Of a DNA stretch of 64,000 nt, positions 7,113 through 15,674 are shown piece by piece. Made by a program: the position numbers and the translations under genes. Where the stretch lies: the NCBI GenBank assembly GCA_025846845.1, contig JAOYTL010000013.1, forward strand, positions 62,001-126,000, written 5' to 3'. Within the stretch, counting starts at the first letter, position 1, and each line of letters starts with the position of its first letter. Source of the stretch: Alloboseaceae bacterium BT-24-1. Its GTDB lineage: Bacteria; Pseudomonadota; Alphaproteobacteria; Rhizobiales; Beijerinckiaceae. A model generated the notes under the pieces. It had not been told where the DNA came from. It saw only the letters and a list, made by a program, of their open reading frames with translations, and did no database searches.

Positions 7113-7125
7113 ATCCGAATCGGAT
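7113..7125. promoter_or_regulatory. palindrome with an embedded GANTC site
   Basis: ATCCGA-A-TCGGAT is a perfect dyad whose centre contains GAATC (7117-7121). It lies in the 333-base divergent region between the two-domain protein and trcR (7003-7335). It could be an operator or a CcrM-methylated element. Confidence 0.35.
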
Positions 7126-7205
7126 GCGAGCAGCCGGCTGCACTGGCCGGGATCGAGACTAACAGCGGCCTTGAGACAGTCAACGCGTGCGCAGCACGCT
7201 TTCCA

Positions 7206-7234
7206 TGGACAGCAATCGCGGCTTTGCCTATAAG
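7206..7234 (+). promoter_or_regulatory. sigma-70-type promoter for trcR
   Basis: TGGACA (7206-7211), a 17-base spacer and TATAAG (7229-7234). It predicts a start near 7241 and a leader of about 95 bases. The leader contains an 8-bp hairpin (GACCGGCC/GGCCGGTC, 7269-7289) about 45 bases before the start codon. The rest of 7003-7205 holds only the dyad at 7113-7125. Confidence 0.55.
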
Positions 7235-7335
7235 GCGCCCTATCCTGCTCATCGTCGATGATTTGGATGACCGGCCGGGGCGGCCGGTCGGCGCCCGAAA
7301 GCTATTGCCCGCGACATTCTCCAGGAGACGAGCCC

Positions 7336-8070
7336 GTGTCACAAACGCCGCTGATGCCGAAAGCCACCGCGGTCTGGCTGGTCGAGAACACCTCGCTGAC
7401 CTTCGAGCAGATCGCCGAGTTCTGCAAACTGCACCCGCTCGAGGTTCGCGGCATCGCCGACGGCGAAGTCGCGGCCGGCATCAAGGGCCTCGACCCGATC
7501 ACCTCCGGCCAGCTCACCCGCGAGGAGCTCGAGCGCGCCGCCAAGAACCCGGCGCACCAGCTCAAGCTCGCCGAGCGCAAGGTCAAGGTTCCGGAGATCA
7601 AGCGCACCAAGGGCCCGCGCTACACCCCCGTCTCGAAGCGCCAGGACCGCCCGAATGCGATCCTCTGGCTGCTGCGCAATCATCCCGAGCTCAAGGATGC
7701 GCAGATCATCCGCCTGATCGGCACGACCAAGACGACGATCGCCCAGATCCGCGACCGCACCCACTGGAACACGCAGCAGCTGCAGCCGATCGATCCGGTC
7801 AGCCTCGGCCTGTCCTCGCAGATCGACCTCGACTTCGAAGTGGCCCGTGCCGCCAAGGATCGTCCGGCCCTGGTCGTTCAGAACACCGGCTCGACCCTCC
7901 TCCCGGCCGAAGAGACGACCGCGCGGGAGCCGGCGCCCACCTCGCAGCCCTTCGCCGATATGAGCCGGCCGAAGCGCGAGGAAGAGGAGAAGATCGACGT
8001 CGACTCCGTCTTCGCCAAGCTGAAGCAGCTCAAGCGCCCGGCCGACGAGGACGACGACGGCGGCTACTGA
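7336..8070 (+). CDS. trcR: cell-cycle transcriptional regulator TrcR (DUF1013)
   Basis: 244 residues from GTG 7336, eight bases behind AGGAG. The DUF1013 core is clear: ATAVWLVENTSLTFEQIAEF near the N-terminus (helix-turn-helix-like), HPLEVRGIADGEVAAGI, and PNAILWLLRNHPELKDAQII followed by IGTTKTTIAQIRDRTHWN as a second HTH-like unit. The C-terminus is acidic and ends DEDDDGGY. The family is restricted to alphaproteobacteria and named for a role in cell-cycle transcription in Caulobacter. The MBL gene follows after 31 bases in the same direction. Confidence 0.92.
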   Translation: MSQTPLMPKATAVWLVENTSLTFEQIAEFCKLHPLEVRGIADGEVAAGIKGLDPITSGQLTREELERAAKNPAHQLKLAERKVKVPEIKRTKGPRYTPVSKRQDRPNAILWLLRNHPELKDAQIIRLIGTTKTTIAQIRDRTHWNTQQLQPIDPVSLGLSSQIDLDFEVARAAKDRPALVVQNTGSTLLPAEETTAREPAPTSQPFADMSRPKREEEEKIDVDSVFAKLKQLKRPADEDDDGGY

Positions 8071-8101
8071 GTTCTGCTGACCGGACCAGAGCGGGAGGCG
8101 A

Positions 8102-8992
8102 GTGACTGTGACCACCGATCTCGCCTTCACCTTCCTCGGCACAGGCGCACCGCCGGTCAGCCTGCGCCGCGCCGGCCCCGCCCATCTCGTCGAGGCGGGT
8201 AGTGTCAAGGTTCTGGTCGATTGCGGCTCGGGCGTCAGCCAGCGCCTCGTCGCCGCCGGCCATGCCGGGGCGCAGATCGATGCGCTCATCGTCACGCATG
8301 AGCATTCCGACCATCTCGTCGACTTCTACCAGCTGGTCGTCTCATCCTGGCACCAGGGTCGGAACCGGCCCTGGCGGGTGATCGCGCCGGAGCCGGCGCT
8401 TGCCAACATGCGCGGCCAGTACCAGGCCTTCGCCCGCGAGCGTGCCTTGCGTATCGCCTTCGAGAAACGTCCGGACGCGACCGGCCTCGAGGTCGCCTTC
8501 GAGGAATTGCGCGAAGGTCCGGTAGCCGGGCTGGGCACCCTCACCGTCGAGGCCTTCCTCGTCGACCACAAGCCGGTCGAGCCAGCCTTCGGGCTCAGGC
8601 TGTCGGCGGCCGGCAACTGCGTCGTCTTCTCCGGCGACACGCGCCTGACGCCGTCGCTGAAGCAGGCCGCGCAGGGTTGCGACCTGCTGGTCTGCGAGGT
8701 TTTCATCGACAGCCAGATGCCGGTCACTGCCGGTGTCCGCTCGGCCGAGACCGTCGCTTCGGTCCAGAGCTATCACATGACGCCGGCAGTCGTGGCCGGC
8801 CTCGCCGCGCGCGCCGGCGTCAAGGCGCTGGCGCTGACCCATCTCGTCCCGCCCGGAGCCGATACGGCAGCGCTCTTCGCCGAGGTCCGCGCCGGCGGCT
8901 ATGCCGGTCCGCTGATTGTCGGAGAAGACCTGATGCGGCTGGAACTGCCGGCCCGGCTGTTGCGCTGGAACGGCGCCGCCATCGGATTCTGA
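8102..8992 (+). CDS. MBL-fold metallohydrolase
   Basis: 296 residues in the RNase Z/arylsulfatase-like branch of the metallo-beta-lactamase superfamily. Motifs are FLGTGAPP at the N-terminus, THEHSDHL (HxHxDH, dinuclear zinc site) near residue 65, VFSGDTR with the bridging Asp, and a final LTHLVPPGAD His. No signal peptide was seen. The start is GTG 8102, with GTG 8108 as an alternative. Linkage behind trcR suggests co-transcription. The substrate cannot be told; RNase Z itself is less likely because the flexible arm is missing. Confidence 0.9.
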   Translation: MTVTTDLAFTFLGTGAPPVSLRRAGPAHLVEAGSVKVLVDCGSGVSQRLVAAGHAGAQIDALIVTHEHSDHLVDFYQLVVSSWHQGRNRPWRVIAPEPALANMRGQYQAFARERALRIAFEKRPDATGLEVAFEELREGPVAGLGTLTVEAFLVDHKPVEPAFGLRLSAAGNCVVFSGDTRLTPSLKQAAQGCDLLVCEVFIDSQMPVTAGVRSAETVASVQSYHMTPAVVAGLAARAGVKALALTHLVPPGADTAALFAEVRAGGYAGPLIVGEDLMRLELPARLLRWNGAAIGF

Positions 8993-9005
8993 TCGCCGGC
9001 GCGAT

Positions 9006-10697
9006 TCAGGCCGCCCGGCGCATCCCCACGGCCGCTGTACCGCCGAGCCGGAAGCCTGCCGCCAGTTTTGCGACCGCTTCGGCGGCCTCCGCCATGCCGC
9101 GCCCTGCCGCAGCGGTGCGCGCCGCCGCCTGAGCGTTGTCCTGGGTAGCGGCGTCGATCTCGACCAGCGCCCGCTCGATCGCGCCGACGCCTTGCGATTG
9201 CTCCGCCGTCGCCTGGCTGATCTCGCCGAAGGCCTGGGCGACCTCCTCGACCTCGCTGGAGATGGTGGTGAGGCTGGCACCGGCCTCGCGCACCAGTTTC
9301 ACGCCCTCGTCGACATGCACCTTGGTCTCGCTGATCAAAGCCCGAACGTCGCGCGCCGCATCGGCCGATTGCTGGGCGAGCCGGCGGACCTCGGTCGCGA
9401 CAACCGCAAAGCCGCGCCCTCCGTCGCCCGCCCGCGCCGCCTCGACCGAGGCGTTGAGCGCGAGCAGATTGGTCTGGAAGGCGAGGCCATCCATGACTTC
9501 GACGATGTCGACGATCCGGCGCGACTGCTGATCGATCTTGTCGATCGCCTCGACGGCGCGACCAGCTACCGCGACGCCGGCTCCGGCATCGTCGGCGGTC
9601 GCGCGCGCCTTGCATGCCGCCGCCTGGACGATGTCGGAGGTCTGGCGCACCGTCGCTGCGATCTCTTCGATGACGCTGGATGTGTCCTGGATCGCGTTGG
9701 CCTGGCTTTGGCCACGTTGCGACAGATCGAGCGTCGCCGAGAGGATGTCCTCGGCCGCGGTGCGCGTCTGCCCTGCGTTCTGCACCACTGCCGCCAGCGC
9801 CCCGGCCAGCGCTTCCGTCGAGCGATTGAAGTTGCCGGCGACGGCGGCAAGTCGCCCCTCGAAGCGGGTCGGCATTCGCGCCGTCAGATCGCCGTCCGCG
9901 AGGGCTGCAAGGGCCTGGTCGGTCTCGTCCAGGAAGCTCTCGCAGGCCCCGGTCAATTCGTCGATGCCGCGCACCAGCGCGCTGAAGCGGCCGAGTTCGG
10001 CAGTCCGCGCGGTCCGGACCGAAAAGTCGCCGCGCTTGGCCGCATCGACCACGACCGAGACCGCCTCGATCAGCCGTGCCTCGATCTCGCCCCGCCCGGT
10101 TTCCGCCTCTGCGCTGTCATGGCGCAGCGCCTCGGCGCTCTCCTGGTTCAGCAGCGCCGTGGCCGCCGCCTCGTCGGCCTGGTCGAGCGCCGCGGCGAGC
10201 CGCTGCGCAATCCAGATCAGCGCTCCCGCCTCGGCCAGCAGGATGACGGCATGGACGACGACGCGGAGAAACTCGCCGCCATCGGGGAATACCGCCGCCG
10301 GGTAGGCGAAATTGAGGACGAGGTGGTGCACCGCCACGACCGTGGTCGCAGCGACGATCGAGCGCCAGCAGCACCAGGCCGTCATCACCGCGAGCGCCGC
10401 GAAGAAGGCCATGTGCAGGTCGATCTGGTAACGCGTGCCCTCGCAGGCGAAGACCAGCAGCGCCACCTGCCCGTTTACCGCGATGGTCGAGGTCAGGCGC
10501 GTCGAGAGGCCGATCCCGTCCGAGCGCCAGGCCAGCGTCGTCGCTGCCGCCAGCAGGGTCGAGACCAGCCCGATCGCGATGAGCGCCGGATGACCGGCAA
10601 ACCAGGCGACGGCGCAGGTCACCGGCACCAGCAGCCACTGCCCTGTCATGAGCGGTGCGGCGAAGGCGCGGCGGAACGTCTCGAGGCTCTGGCTCAT
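9006..10697 (-). CDS. methyl-accepting chemotaxis protein with polytopic N-terminus
   Basis: 563 residues. The N-terminal 190 residues hold about six hydrophobic helices (for example GQWLLVPVTCAVAWFAG and HAVILLAEAGALIWIAQ) and no periplasmic sensor domain. HAMP-like segments follow around residues 200-290 (AKRGDFSVRTA, LADGDLTARMPTRFEG). The C-terminal signalling domain has the hairpin tip DGLAFQTNLLALNASVEAAR, which contacts CheA and CheW. It overlaps by four bases the stop of a small upstream gene. The signal is probably membrane-linked (redox, energy or a hydrophobic compound), by inference. Confidence 0.93.
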   Translation of the reverse strand: MSQSLETFRRAFAAPLMTGQWLLVPVTCAVAWFAGHPALIAIGLVSTLLAAATTLAWRSDGIGLSTRLTSTIAVNGQVALLVFACEGTRYQIDLHMAFFAALAVMTAWCCWRSIVAATTVVAVHHLVLNFAYPAAVFPDGGEFLRVVVHAVILLAEAGALIWIAQRLAAALDQADEAAATALLNQESAEALRHDSAEAETGRGEIEARLIEAVSVVVDAAKRGDFSVRTARTAELGRFSALVRGIDELTGACESFLDETDQALAALADGDLTARMPTRFEGRLAAVAGNFNRSTEALAGALAAVVQNAGQTRTAAEDILSATLDLSQRGQSQANAIQDTSSVIEEIAATVRQTSDIVQAAACKARATADDAGAGVAVAGRAVEAIDKIDQQSRRIVDIVEVMDGLAFQTNLLALNASVEAARAGDGGRGFAVVATEVRRLAQQSADAARDVRALISETKVHVDEGVKLVREAGASLTTISSEVEEVAQAFGEISQATAEQSQGVGAIERALVEIDAATQDNAQAAARTAAAGRGMAEAAEAVAKLAAGFRLGGTAAVGMRRAA

Positions 10698-11017
10698 GGG
10701 GACCGTCTCGCTGAGATGAGGGGATCGCGCGCCTGGCCGGAACAGCCACCGCCCAGCCCTGCCAGGACGAGCGCGGCGCCGGAGCTGTAGAGGCGTGTGG
10801 AAAAACCGGGAGATTGCGAGCGCGCCAGCAGTCCGAAGCGGCCGACAGCCGCGAGGATGACGCCGTCCGCTCGGCTCACGGCCTCCGCGGCTGCGGCGGA
10901 GCTTGCGGCGAGCACGAGAACGGTCGCACCGTCCCGCGGGGCGAGGACAACGCCGACCGGCGCGAGCAACGCACCGATCGCCAAGGCCAGCATTCCGACG
11001 CGTGGGCGAGGCGCCAT
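10694..11017 (-). CDS. small hydrophobic/exported protein upstream of the chemoreceptor
   Basis: 107 residues. MAPRPRVGMLALAIGALLAP is a signal anchor or signal peptide. A compact region follows with AASSAAAAEAVSRADGVILA and SPGFSTRLYSSGAALVLAGL ending in GGGC. Short proteins with this 'xVSRAGG...GFxxxLYxAGALLVL...GC' pattern occur in other alphaproteobacteria (recollection of family style, not a search). It overlaps the chemoreceptor start by four bases (ATGA), so the two are co-expressed. The function is unknown; a role beside the receptor is inference. Confidence 0.62.
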   Translation of the reverse strand: MAPRPRVGMLALAIGALLAPVGVVLAPRDGATVLVLAASSAAAAEAVSRADGVILAAVGRFGLLARSQSPGFSTRLYSSGAALVLAGLGGGCSGQARDPLISARRSP

Positions 11018-11076
11018 CGTTTAAATCCGGCGGGATAAGCGCCTGCGATCCTGAACGATTCTGTTTAAAGCAACGT

Positions 11077-11089
11077 AAAGTTGTACTTT
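11077..11089. promoter_or_regulatory. AT-rich dyad in the chemoreceptor operon promoter region
   Basis: AAAGT-TGT-ACTTT within the AT-rich stretch 11045-11112, which separates prpE from the small-protein/chemoreceptor operon. A GATTC site lies close by at 11057-11061. The stretch is the only likely promoter region for the operon. Confidence 0.3.
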
Positions 11090-11112
11090 CGTCGAACTAC
11101 GTTACGTTAGCC

Positions 11113-13032
11113 TCAGCCCAACCCCCTGCCCTTCAGCGCGGTCCCGATCTCAGCCAGCACCGCCGGATCCTCGATCGTCGCCGGCATCGCGTACTCCTCG
11201 CCATCGGCGATCTTCTTCATCGTCGCGCGCAGGATCTTGCCCGAGCGGGTCTTCGGCAGACGCGCCACGGTGATGGCGAGCTTGAAGGCTGCAACCGGAC
11301 CGATCTTGTCGCGGACCAGCCCGACCAGCTCCTGCTCGACCTCGGCCGGCGACTGCGTCACCCCGGCCTTCATCACGACGAAGCCGCAGGGCTGCTCGCC
11401 CTTGAGCGCGTCCCTGATCCCGACCACGGCGCACTCCGCCACGGCCGGATGCGAGGCCAGCACCTCCTCCATGCCGCCGGTCGAGAGCCGGTGGCCCGCG
11501 ACATTGATGATGTCGTCGGTGCGGCCCATGATGAAGACATAGCCGTCCGCGTCGATGAAGCCGGCATCCGAGGTGTTGTAGAAGCCCGGATAGGTTTCGA
11601 GATAGGCGCTGCGGAAGCGGGCATCGTCATGCCAGAGCGTCGGCAGCGCGCCGGGCGGCAGCGGCAATTTGGCGACGATCGCGCCCATCGTGCCGGCAGG
11701 AACCGGCTTGCCGCCCTCGTCGAGGCACTGGATGTCGTAGCCCGGCAGCGGCACGCTCGGCGAGCCATGCTTGATCGGCAGCAGCCCCAGGCCAACGGGA
11801 TTGCCGACCATGCAGGAACCGGTCTCGGTCTGCCACCAATGGTCAACCACCGGCACCTTCAGCACATCCTCGGCCCATTTCAGCGTATCGGGGTCCGCCC
11901 GCTCGCCGGCGAGGAAGAGCGTGCGAAACTGCGAGAGATCGTAATCCTTGAGGTAGGTCGCCTGCGGATCCTCCTTGCGGATCGCCCGGAAGGCGGTCGG
12001 GGCGGTGAACATCGCCACCGCCCTGTGCTCGGCGATCACCCGCCAATAGGCGCCGGGATCGGGCGTGCCGACCGGCTTGCCCTCGTAGAGGATCGAGGTC
12101 GCCCCCAGCAGCAGCGGCCCGTAGACGATGTAGCTGTGGCCGACGACCCAGCCGACATCGGAGGCGGTGAACATCACCTCGCCCGGCTTGACGTCGTAGA
12201 GCTGCGTCATCGTCGCCAGCAGCGCGACCATGTGCCCGCCATTGTCGCGCAACACGCCCTTGGGCCTGCCGGTGGTGCCGGAGGTGTAGAGCACATAGAG
12301 CGGATCGGTGGCGGCGACCTCGACGTAATCGGCCTTGCGGCCATTGGCGCGCGCGGCCGCGACGAGCGTGCGCCAGTTCTTGTCGCGGATGACATGCATG
12401 GAGGCATCGACCTGCGGCCGCTGCAGCACGATGCAGGCATCGGGCTTATGCGTCGCGAGATCGATCGCGGCGTCGAGCAGCGGCTTGTATTCGACGACGC
12501 GCGTTGGCTCGATGCCGCAGGTCGCGGTCATGATCAGCTTCGGCGTGGCGTCGTCGATGCGGGTCGCCAGCTCCTTGGCCGCGAATCCGCCGAACACCAC
12601 CGAATGCACCGCGCCGATGCGCGCGCAGGCCAGCATCGCGATGGCAGCCTCCGGGATCATCGGCATGTAGAGGATGACGCGATCGCCCTTGCCGACACCG
12701 AGATCCTGCAGCACGGCCGCGAGGGTCGAAACCTCGTCGAGCATCTGCGCGTAGGTGAAGCTCGCCTTTGTGCCGGTGACCGGGCTGTCGTAGATCAGCG
12801 CCGTCTGCTCGGCCCGACCGTCGCGGACATGCCGGTCGAGCGCGTTGAAGCAGGTGTTGCAGCTCGCATCGGGGAACCAGCGGCCATAGATGCCGGCGCT
12901 CGCATCGAAGATCTTCTGCGGCGGCTTGATCCACTCGATACCCCCAGCGATCTCGGCCCAGTAGCTCTCCGGGTCCCGCTGCCAGGCGGCATAGGTCTGC
13001 GCATAGCGGCTTGCATGGCTGGCAGTCATCAA
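11113..13032 (-). CDS. prpE: propionyl-CoA synthetase
   Basis: 639 residues, an acyl-adenylate-forming enzyme making propionyl-CoA from propionate, ATP and CoA in the cytoplasm. The N-terminal YAQTYAAWQRDPESYWAEIA is the ACAS_N domain. The AMP-binding loop is VLYTSGTTGRPKGV, followed by DHWWQTETGS and the hinge FIMGRTDDIINVAGHRLSTG. The catalytic acetylatable Lys lies in KTRSGKILR. Length and the YxxTYxxWQxDP start separate it from AcsA. The gene is monocistronic and divergent from the TSUP transporter. No prpBCD was seen nearby, so propionyl-CoA may enter the methylmalonyl pathway. Confidence 0.94.
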   Translation of the reverse strand: MMTASHASRYAQTYAAWQRDPESYWAEIAGGIEWIKPPQKIFDASAGIYGRWFPDASCNTCFNALDRHVRDGRAEQTALIYDSPVTGTKASFTYAQMLDEVSTLAAVLQDLGVGKGDRVILYMPMIPEAAIAMLACARIGAVHSVVFGGFAAKELATRIDDATPKLIMTATCGIEPTRVVEYKPLLDAAIDLATHKPDACIVLQRPQVDASMHVIRDKNWRTLVAAARANGRKADYVEVAATDPLYVLYTSGTTGRPKGVLRDNGGHMVALLATMTQLYDVKPGEVMFTASDVGWVVGHSYIVYGPLLLGATSILYEGKPVGTPDPGAYWRVIAEHRAVAMFTAPTAFRAIRKEDPQATYLKDYDLSQFRTLFLAGERADPDTLKWAEDVLKVPVVDHWWQTETGSCMVGNPVGLGLLPIKHGSPSVPLPGYDIQCLDEGGKPVPAGTMGAIVAKLPLPPGALPTLWHDDARFRSAYLETYPGFYNTSDAGFIDADGYVFIMGRTDDIINVAGHRLSTGGMEEVLASHPAVAECAVVGIRDALKGEQPCGFVVMKAGVTQSPAEVEQELVGLVRDKIGPVAAFKLAITVARLPKTRSGKILRATMKKIADGEEYAMPATIEDPAVLAEIGTALKGRGLG

Positions 13033-13212
13033 AAGCGTTCCTCTCCGCCTGCATTCAGCCTAGAGCGTCACCAGAGATGCAGCGCCCGGCCGGATTTGGC
13101 GCGGACTGTGCCCAGTCCTGCCGTCAGCATGCAAGCGTCCGCCTCTCAGACTTTCAGCGCAACCGCATGGGCTGTGCTGCACAACCGGCCCAGCCGGCAG
13201 CCGCGCGGGACG

Positions 13213-13971
13213 ATGACCTTCGACCTCACCTTCTTCGCCGTCATGGTCCCGGCCGTCGTCCTGATGGGGCTGTCCAAGGGCGGCTTCTCAGGGCTCGGCC
13301 TGCTCTCATTGCCGCTGATGGCGTTGATCGTCTCGCCGGTGCAGGCAGCGGCGATCATGCTGCCGATCCTGATCATCCAGGACGTTGTCACCGTCTGGTC
13401 CTATCGCCGCGAGTTCGACCGCCGGAACCTCGCGACGCTGCTGCCCGGCATGCTGCTCGGCGTGCTCGCCGGCTATCTCCTGGCGGCGAAAGTCTCCGAC
13501 GCCGTCGTCGGCCTCGCGGTCGGGGTGATCTCGATCGGCTTTGCGTTGCGCCGGCTCCTCGCCGGCAAGACGACGGCCCAGCCGGTGACGCAGGCAAACT
13601 ATACCGCCGGAACGGCCTGGGGCGTGATCTGCGGCTTCACCAGCATGATCGCCCATGCCGGCGGCCCGCCCTTCCAGATCTATGTGATGCCGCAGCGCCT
13701 GCCGCCTGCGGTCTTCGTCGGCACCGGCGCGCTCTTCTTCGCGCTGATGAATTGGATCAAGGTGCTGCCCTATTTCATCTTGGGTCAGTTCAGCGCGCAG
13801 AACCTCTCGGCTTCGGCCGCGCTCGCCCCGATCGCAATCCTCTCGACCATCGCCGGCGTCTGGCTCGTCAGGCGCGTCCCGGCCGAGCGCTTCTACACCA
13901 TCATCTACTGGCTGCTCGTCGCGGTCGGCGTAAAACTCGTCTTCGACGGCCTGCGTCCGCTCTTCGGCTGA
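13213..13971 (+). CDS. TSUP (TauE/SafE) family membrane transporter
   Basis: 252 residues from ATG 13213, with about eight membrane helices. The first is TFFAVMVPAVVLMGLSKGGF, which carries the family GLSKGG signature; the second half repeats it as VICGFTSMIAHAGGPPFQIY. Members export or import sulphonates, sulphite or other organic anions. It is divergent from prpE across a 180-base gap with no clear dyad. The frame stays open far upstream on this strand, but that part is antisense to prpE and is not coding. The substrate is unknown. Confidence 0.9.
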   Translation: MTFDLTFFAVMVPAVVLMGLSKGGFSGLGLLSLPLMALIVSPVQAAAIMLPILIIQDVVTVWSYRREFDRRNLATLLPGMLLGVLAGYLLAAKVSDAVVGLAVGVISIGFALRRLLAGKTTAQPVTQANYTAGTAWGVICGFTSMIAHAGGPPFQIYVMPQRLPPAVFVGTGALFFALMNWIKVLPYFILGQFSAQNLSASAALAPIAILSTIAGVWLVRRVPAERFYTIIYWLLVAVGVKLVFDGLRPLFG

Positions 13972-14033
13972 TTGCCCGCAGCGGGCAGCGCTTCTAGGCT
14001 TGTCGGCAACGACAGCCGGGAACGCCGAACACC

Positions 14034-15662
14034 ATGCCGATTTCGCCCTACGACACCGACCTCGATCGCAACCCGGCGAACTTCCAGCCGCTGTCGCCGT
14101 TGCCCTTCCTCGAGCGCGCGGCAAGCGTCTTCCCCAACCATGTCGCCGTCATCCATGGCCCGCTGAAGCGGAATTATGCCGAGCTCTATGCCCGCACCCG
14201 CCGCCTCGCCTCGGCGCTGAAGCAACACGGCATCGGCAAGAACGACACGGTGGCGGCGATGCTCCCGAACACGCCCGCCATGCTCGAATGCCATTACGGC
14301 GTGCCGATGTGCGGCGCTGTCCTCAACACGCTCAACACCCGGCTCGACGCCGCGATCATCGCCTTCTCGCTCGACCATGGCGAGGCGAAGGTACTGATCG
14401 CCGACCGCGAATTCTCGAAGACGGTCAAGGAGGCGCTGGCGCTCTGCACGGTGAAGCCCGTCGTCATCGACTATGACGACCCCGTCTATGACGGCCCGGG
14501 CGAGCGCCTCGGCAGCATCGAGTACGAGGATTTCCTCAAGCAGGGCGATCCCGATTTCGACTGGATCATGCCTTCGGACGAGTGGGACGCGATCGCGCTG
14601 AACTACACATCCGGCACCACCGGCGACCCCAAGGGCGTGGTCTACCACCACCGCGGCGCCAATCTGCTCGCGACCTCGAACGTGCTCACCGGCGGCATGG
14701 GCCGGCACCCGGTCTATCTCTGGACCTTGCCGATGTTCCACTGCAATGGCTGGTGCTTCCCCTGGACGGTCTCGCTGCTCGCCGGCACCCATGTCTGCCT
14801 GCGCCAGGTCCGGGCCAAGGCGATGTACGACGCGCTCGCCGACCATGGCGTCACCCATATGTGCGGCGCGCCGATCGTGATGTCGGCGCTGCTGAACGCG
14901 CCCGATGCCGAACGCCGCAGCTTTGCCCAGAAGGTCAACTTCTTCACCGCCGCCGCGCCGCCGCCCGAAGCGGTGCTCGCCGGCATGGCGCAGGCCGGCT
15001 TCAACGTCGTCCATCTCTATGGGCTGACCGAAGTCTACGGCCCCGCCGTGGTCAACGAGTGGAACAGCGCCTGGGACGCCTTGCCGGGCGGCGAGCAGGC
15101 CGCCCTGAAGGCGCGCCAGGGCGTGCGCTATCCGGCACTGGAGGGGCTCGACGTGCTCGATCCCGAGACGATGCAACGCGTGCCGCATGACGGCGAGACG
15201 CTGGGCGAGGTGATGTTCCGCGGCAATGTCGTGATGAAGGGCTACCTCAAGAATCCGAAATCGACGGCGGCCGCCTTCGAGGGCGGCTGGTTCCATTCCG
15301 GCGATCTCGGCGTGATGCATCCCGACGGCTATATCCAGCTCAAGGATCGCTCCAAGGACATCATCATCTCCGGTGGCGAGAACATCTCCTCGATCGAGGT
15401 CGAGGACGCACTCTACAAGCACCCGTCCGTGCAAGCCGCAGCCGTCGTCGCCCGCCCCGACGAGAAATGGGGCGAGACGCCCTGCGCCTTCGTCGAACTG
15501 AAGCCCGGCCAGAGCACTACGCAGGACGAGATCATCGCCTGGTGCAAGACGCTGCTCGCCTCGTTCAAATGCCCGCGGACGGTGGTCTTCACCGAGGTGC
15601 CGAAGACCTCGACGGGCAAGATCCAAAAGTTCAAGCTGCGCGAGATGGCGCGGGCGCTGTGA
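14034..15662 (+). CDS. acyl-CoA synthetase (long/medium-chain, DmdB-like)
   Basis: 542 residues of the ANL superfamily. The AMP-binding loop is LNYTSGTTGDPKGVVYHHRG. MFHCNGWCFPWT is typical of the DmdB/AlkK/FadD3 subgroup. HLYGLTEVYGP, WFHSGDLGVMHPDGYI and KDIIISGGENISSIEVE follow, and the C-terminal Lys is in KTSTGKIQKF. Relatives activate methylmercaptopropionate, medium-chain or branched fatty acids. No neighbouring gene fixes the substrate. The gene stands alone and is convergent with the diguanylate cyclase. Confidence 0.93.
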   Translation: MPISPYDTDLDRNPANFQPLSPLPFLERAASVFPNHVAVIHGPLKRNYAELYARTRRLASALKQHGIGKNDTVAAMLPNTPAMLECHYGVPMCGAVLNTLNTRLDAAIIAFSLDHGEAKVLIADREFSKTVKEALALCTVKPVVIDYDDPVYDGPGERLGSIEYEDFLKQGDPDFDWIMPSDEWDAIALNYTSGTTGDPKGVVYHHRGANLLATSNVLTGGMGRHPVYLWTLPMFHCNGWCFPWTVSLLAGTHVCLRQVRAKAMYDALADHGVTHMCGAPIVMSALLNAPDAERRSFAQKVNFFTAAAPPPEAVLAGMAQAGFNVVHLYGLTEVYGPAVVNEWNSAWDALPGGEQAALKARQGVRYPALEGLDVLDPETMQRVPHDGETLGEVMFRGNVVMKGYLKNPKSTAAAFEGGWFHSGDLGVMHPDGYIQLKDRSKDIIISGGENISSIEVEDALYKHPSVQAAAVVARPDEKWGETPCAFVELKPGQSTTQDEIIAWCKTLLASFKCPRTVVFTEVPKTSTGKIQKFKLREMARAL

Positions 15663-15674
15663 GGCCGCCCGTCC

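Noticed and set aside
10903..13971. Very long plus-strand open frame of about 1,000 codons
   Set aside because: Only its end (13213-13971) is a real transporter gene. The upstream part is antisense to prpE and has the Arg/His/Asp-rich composition of GC-driven shadow frames.
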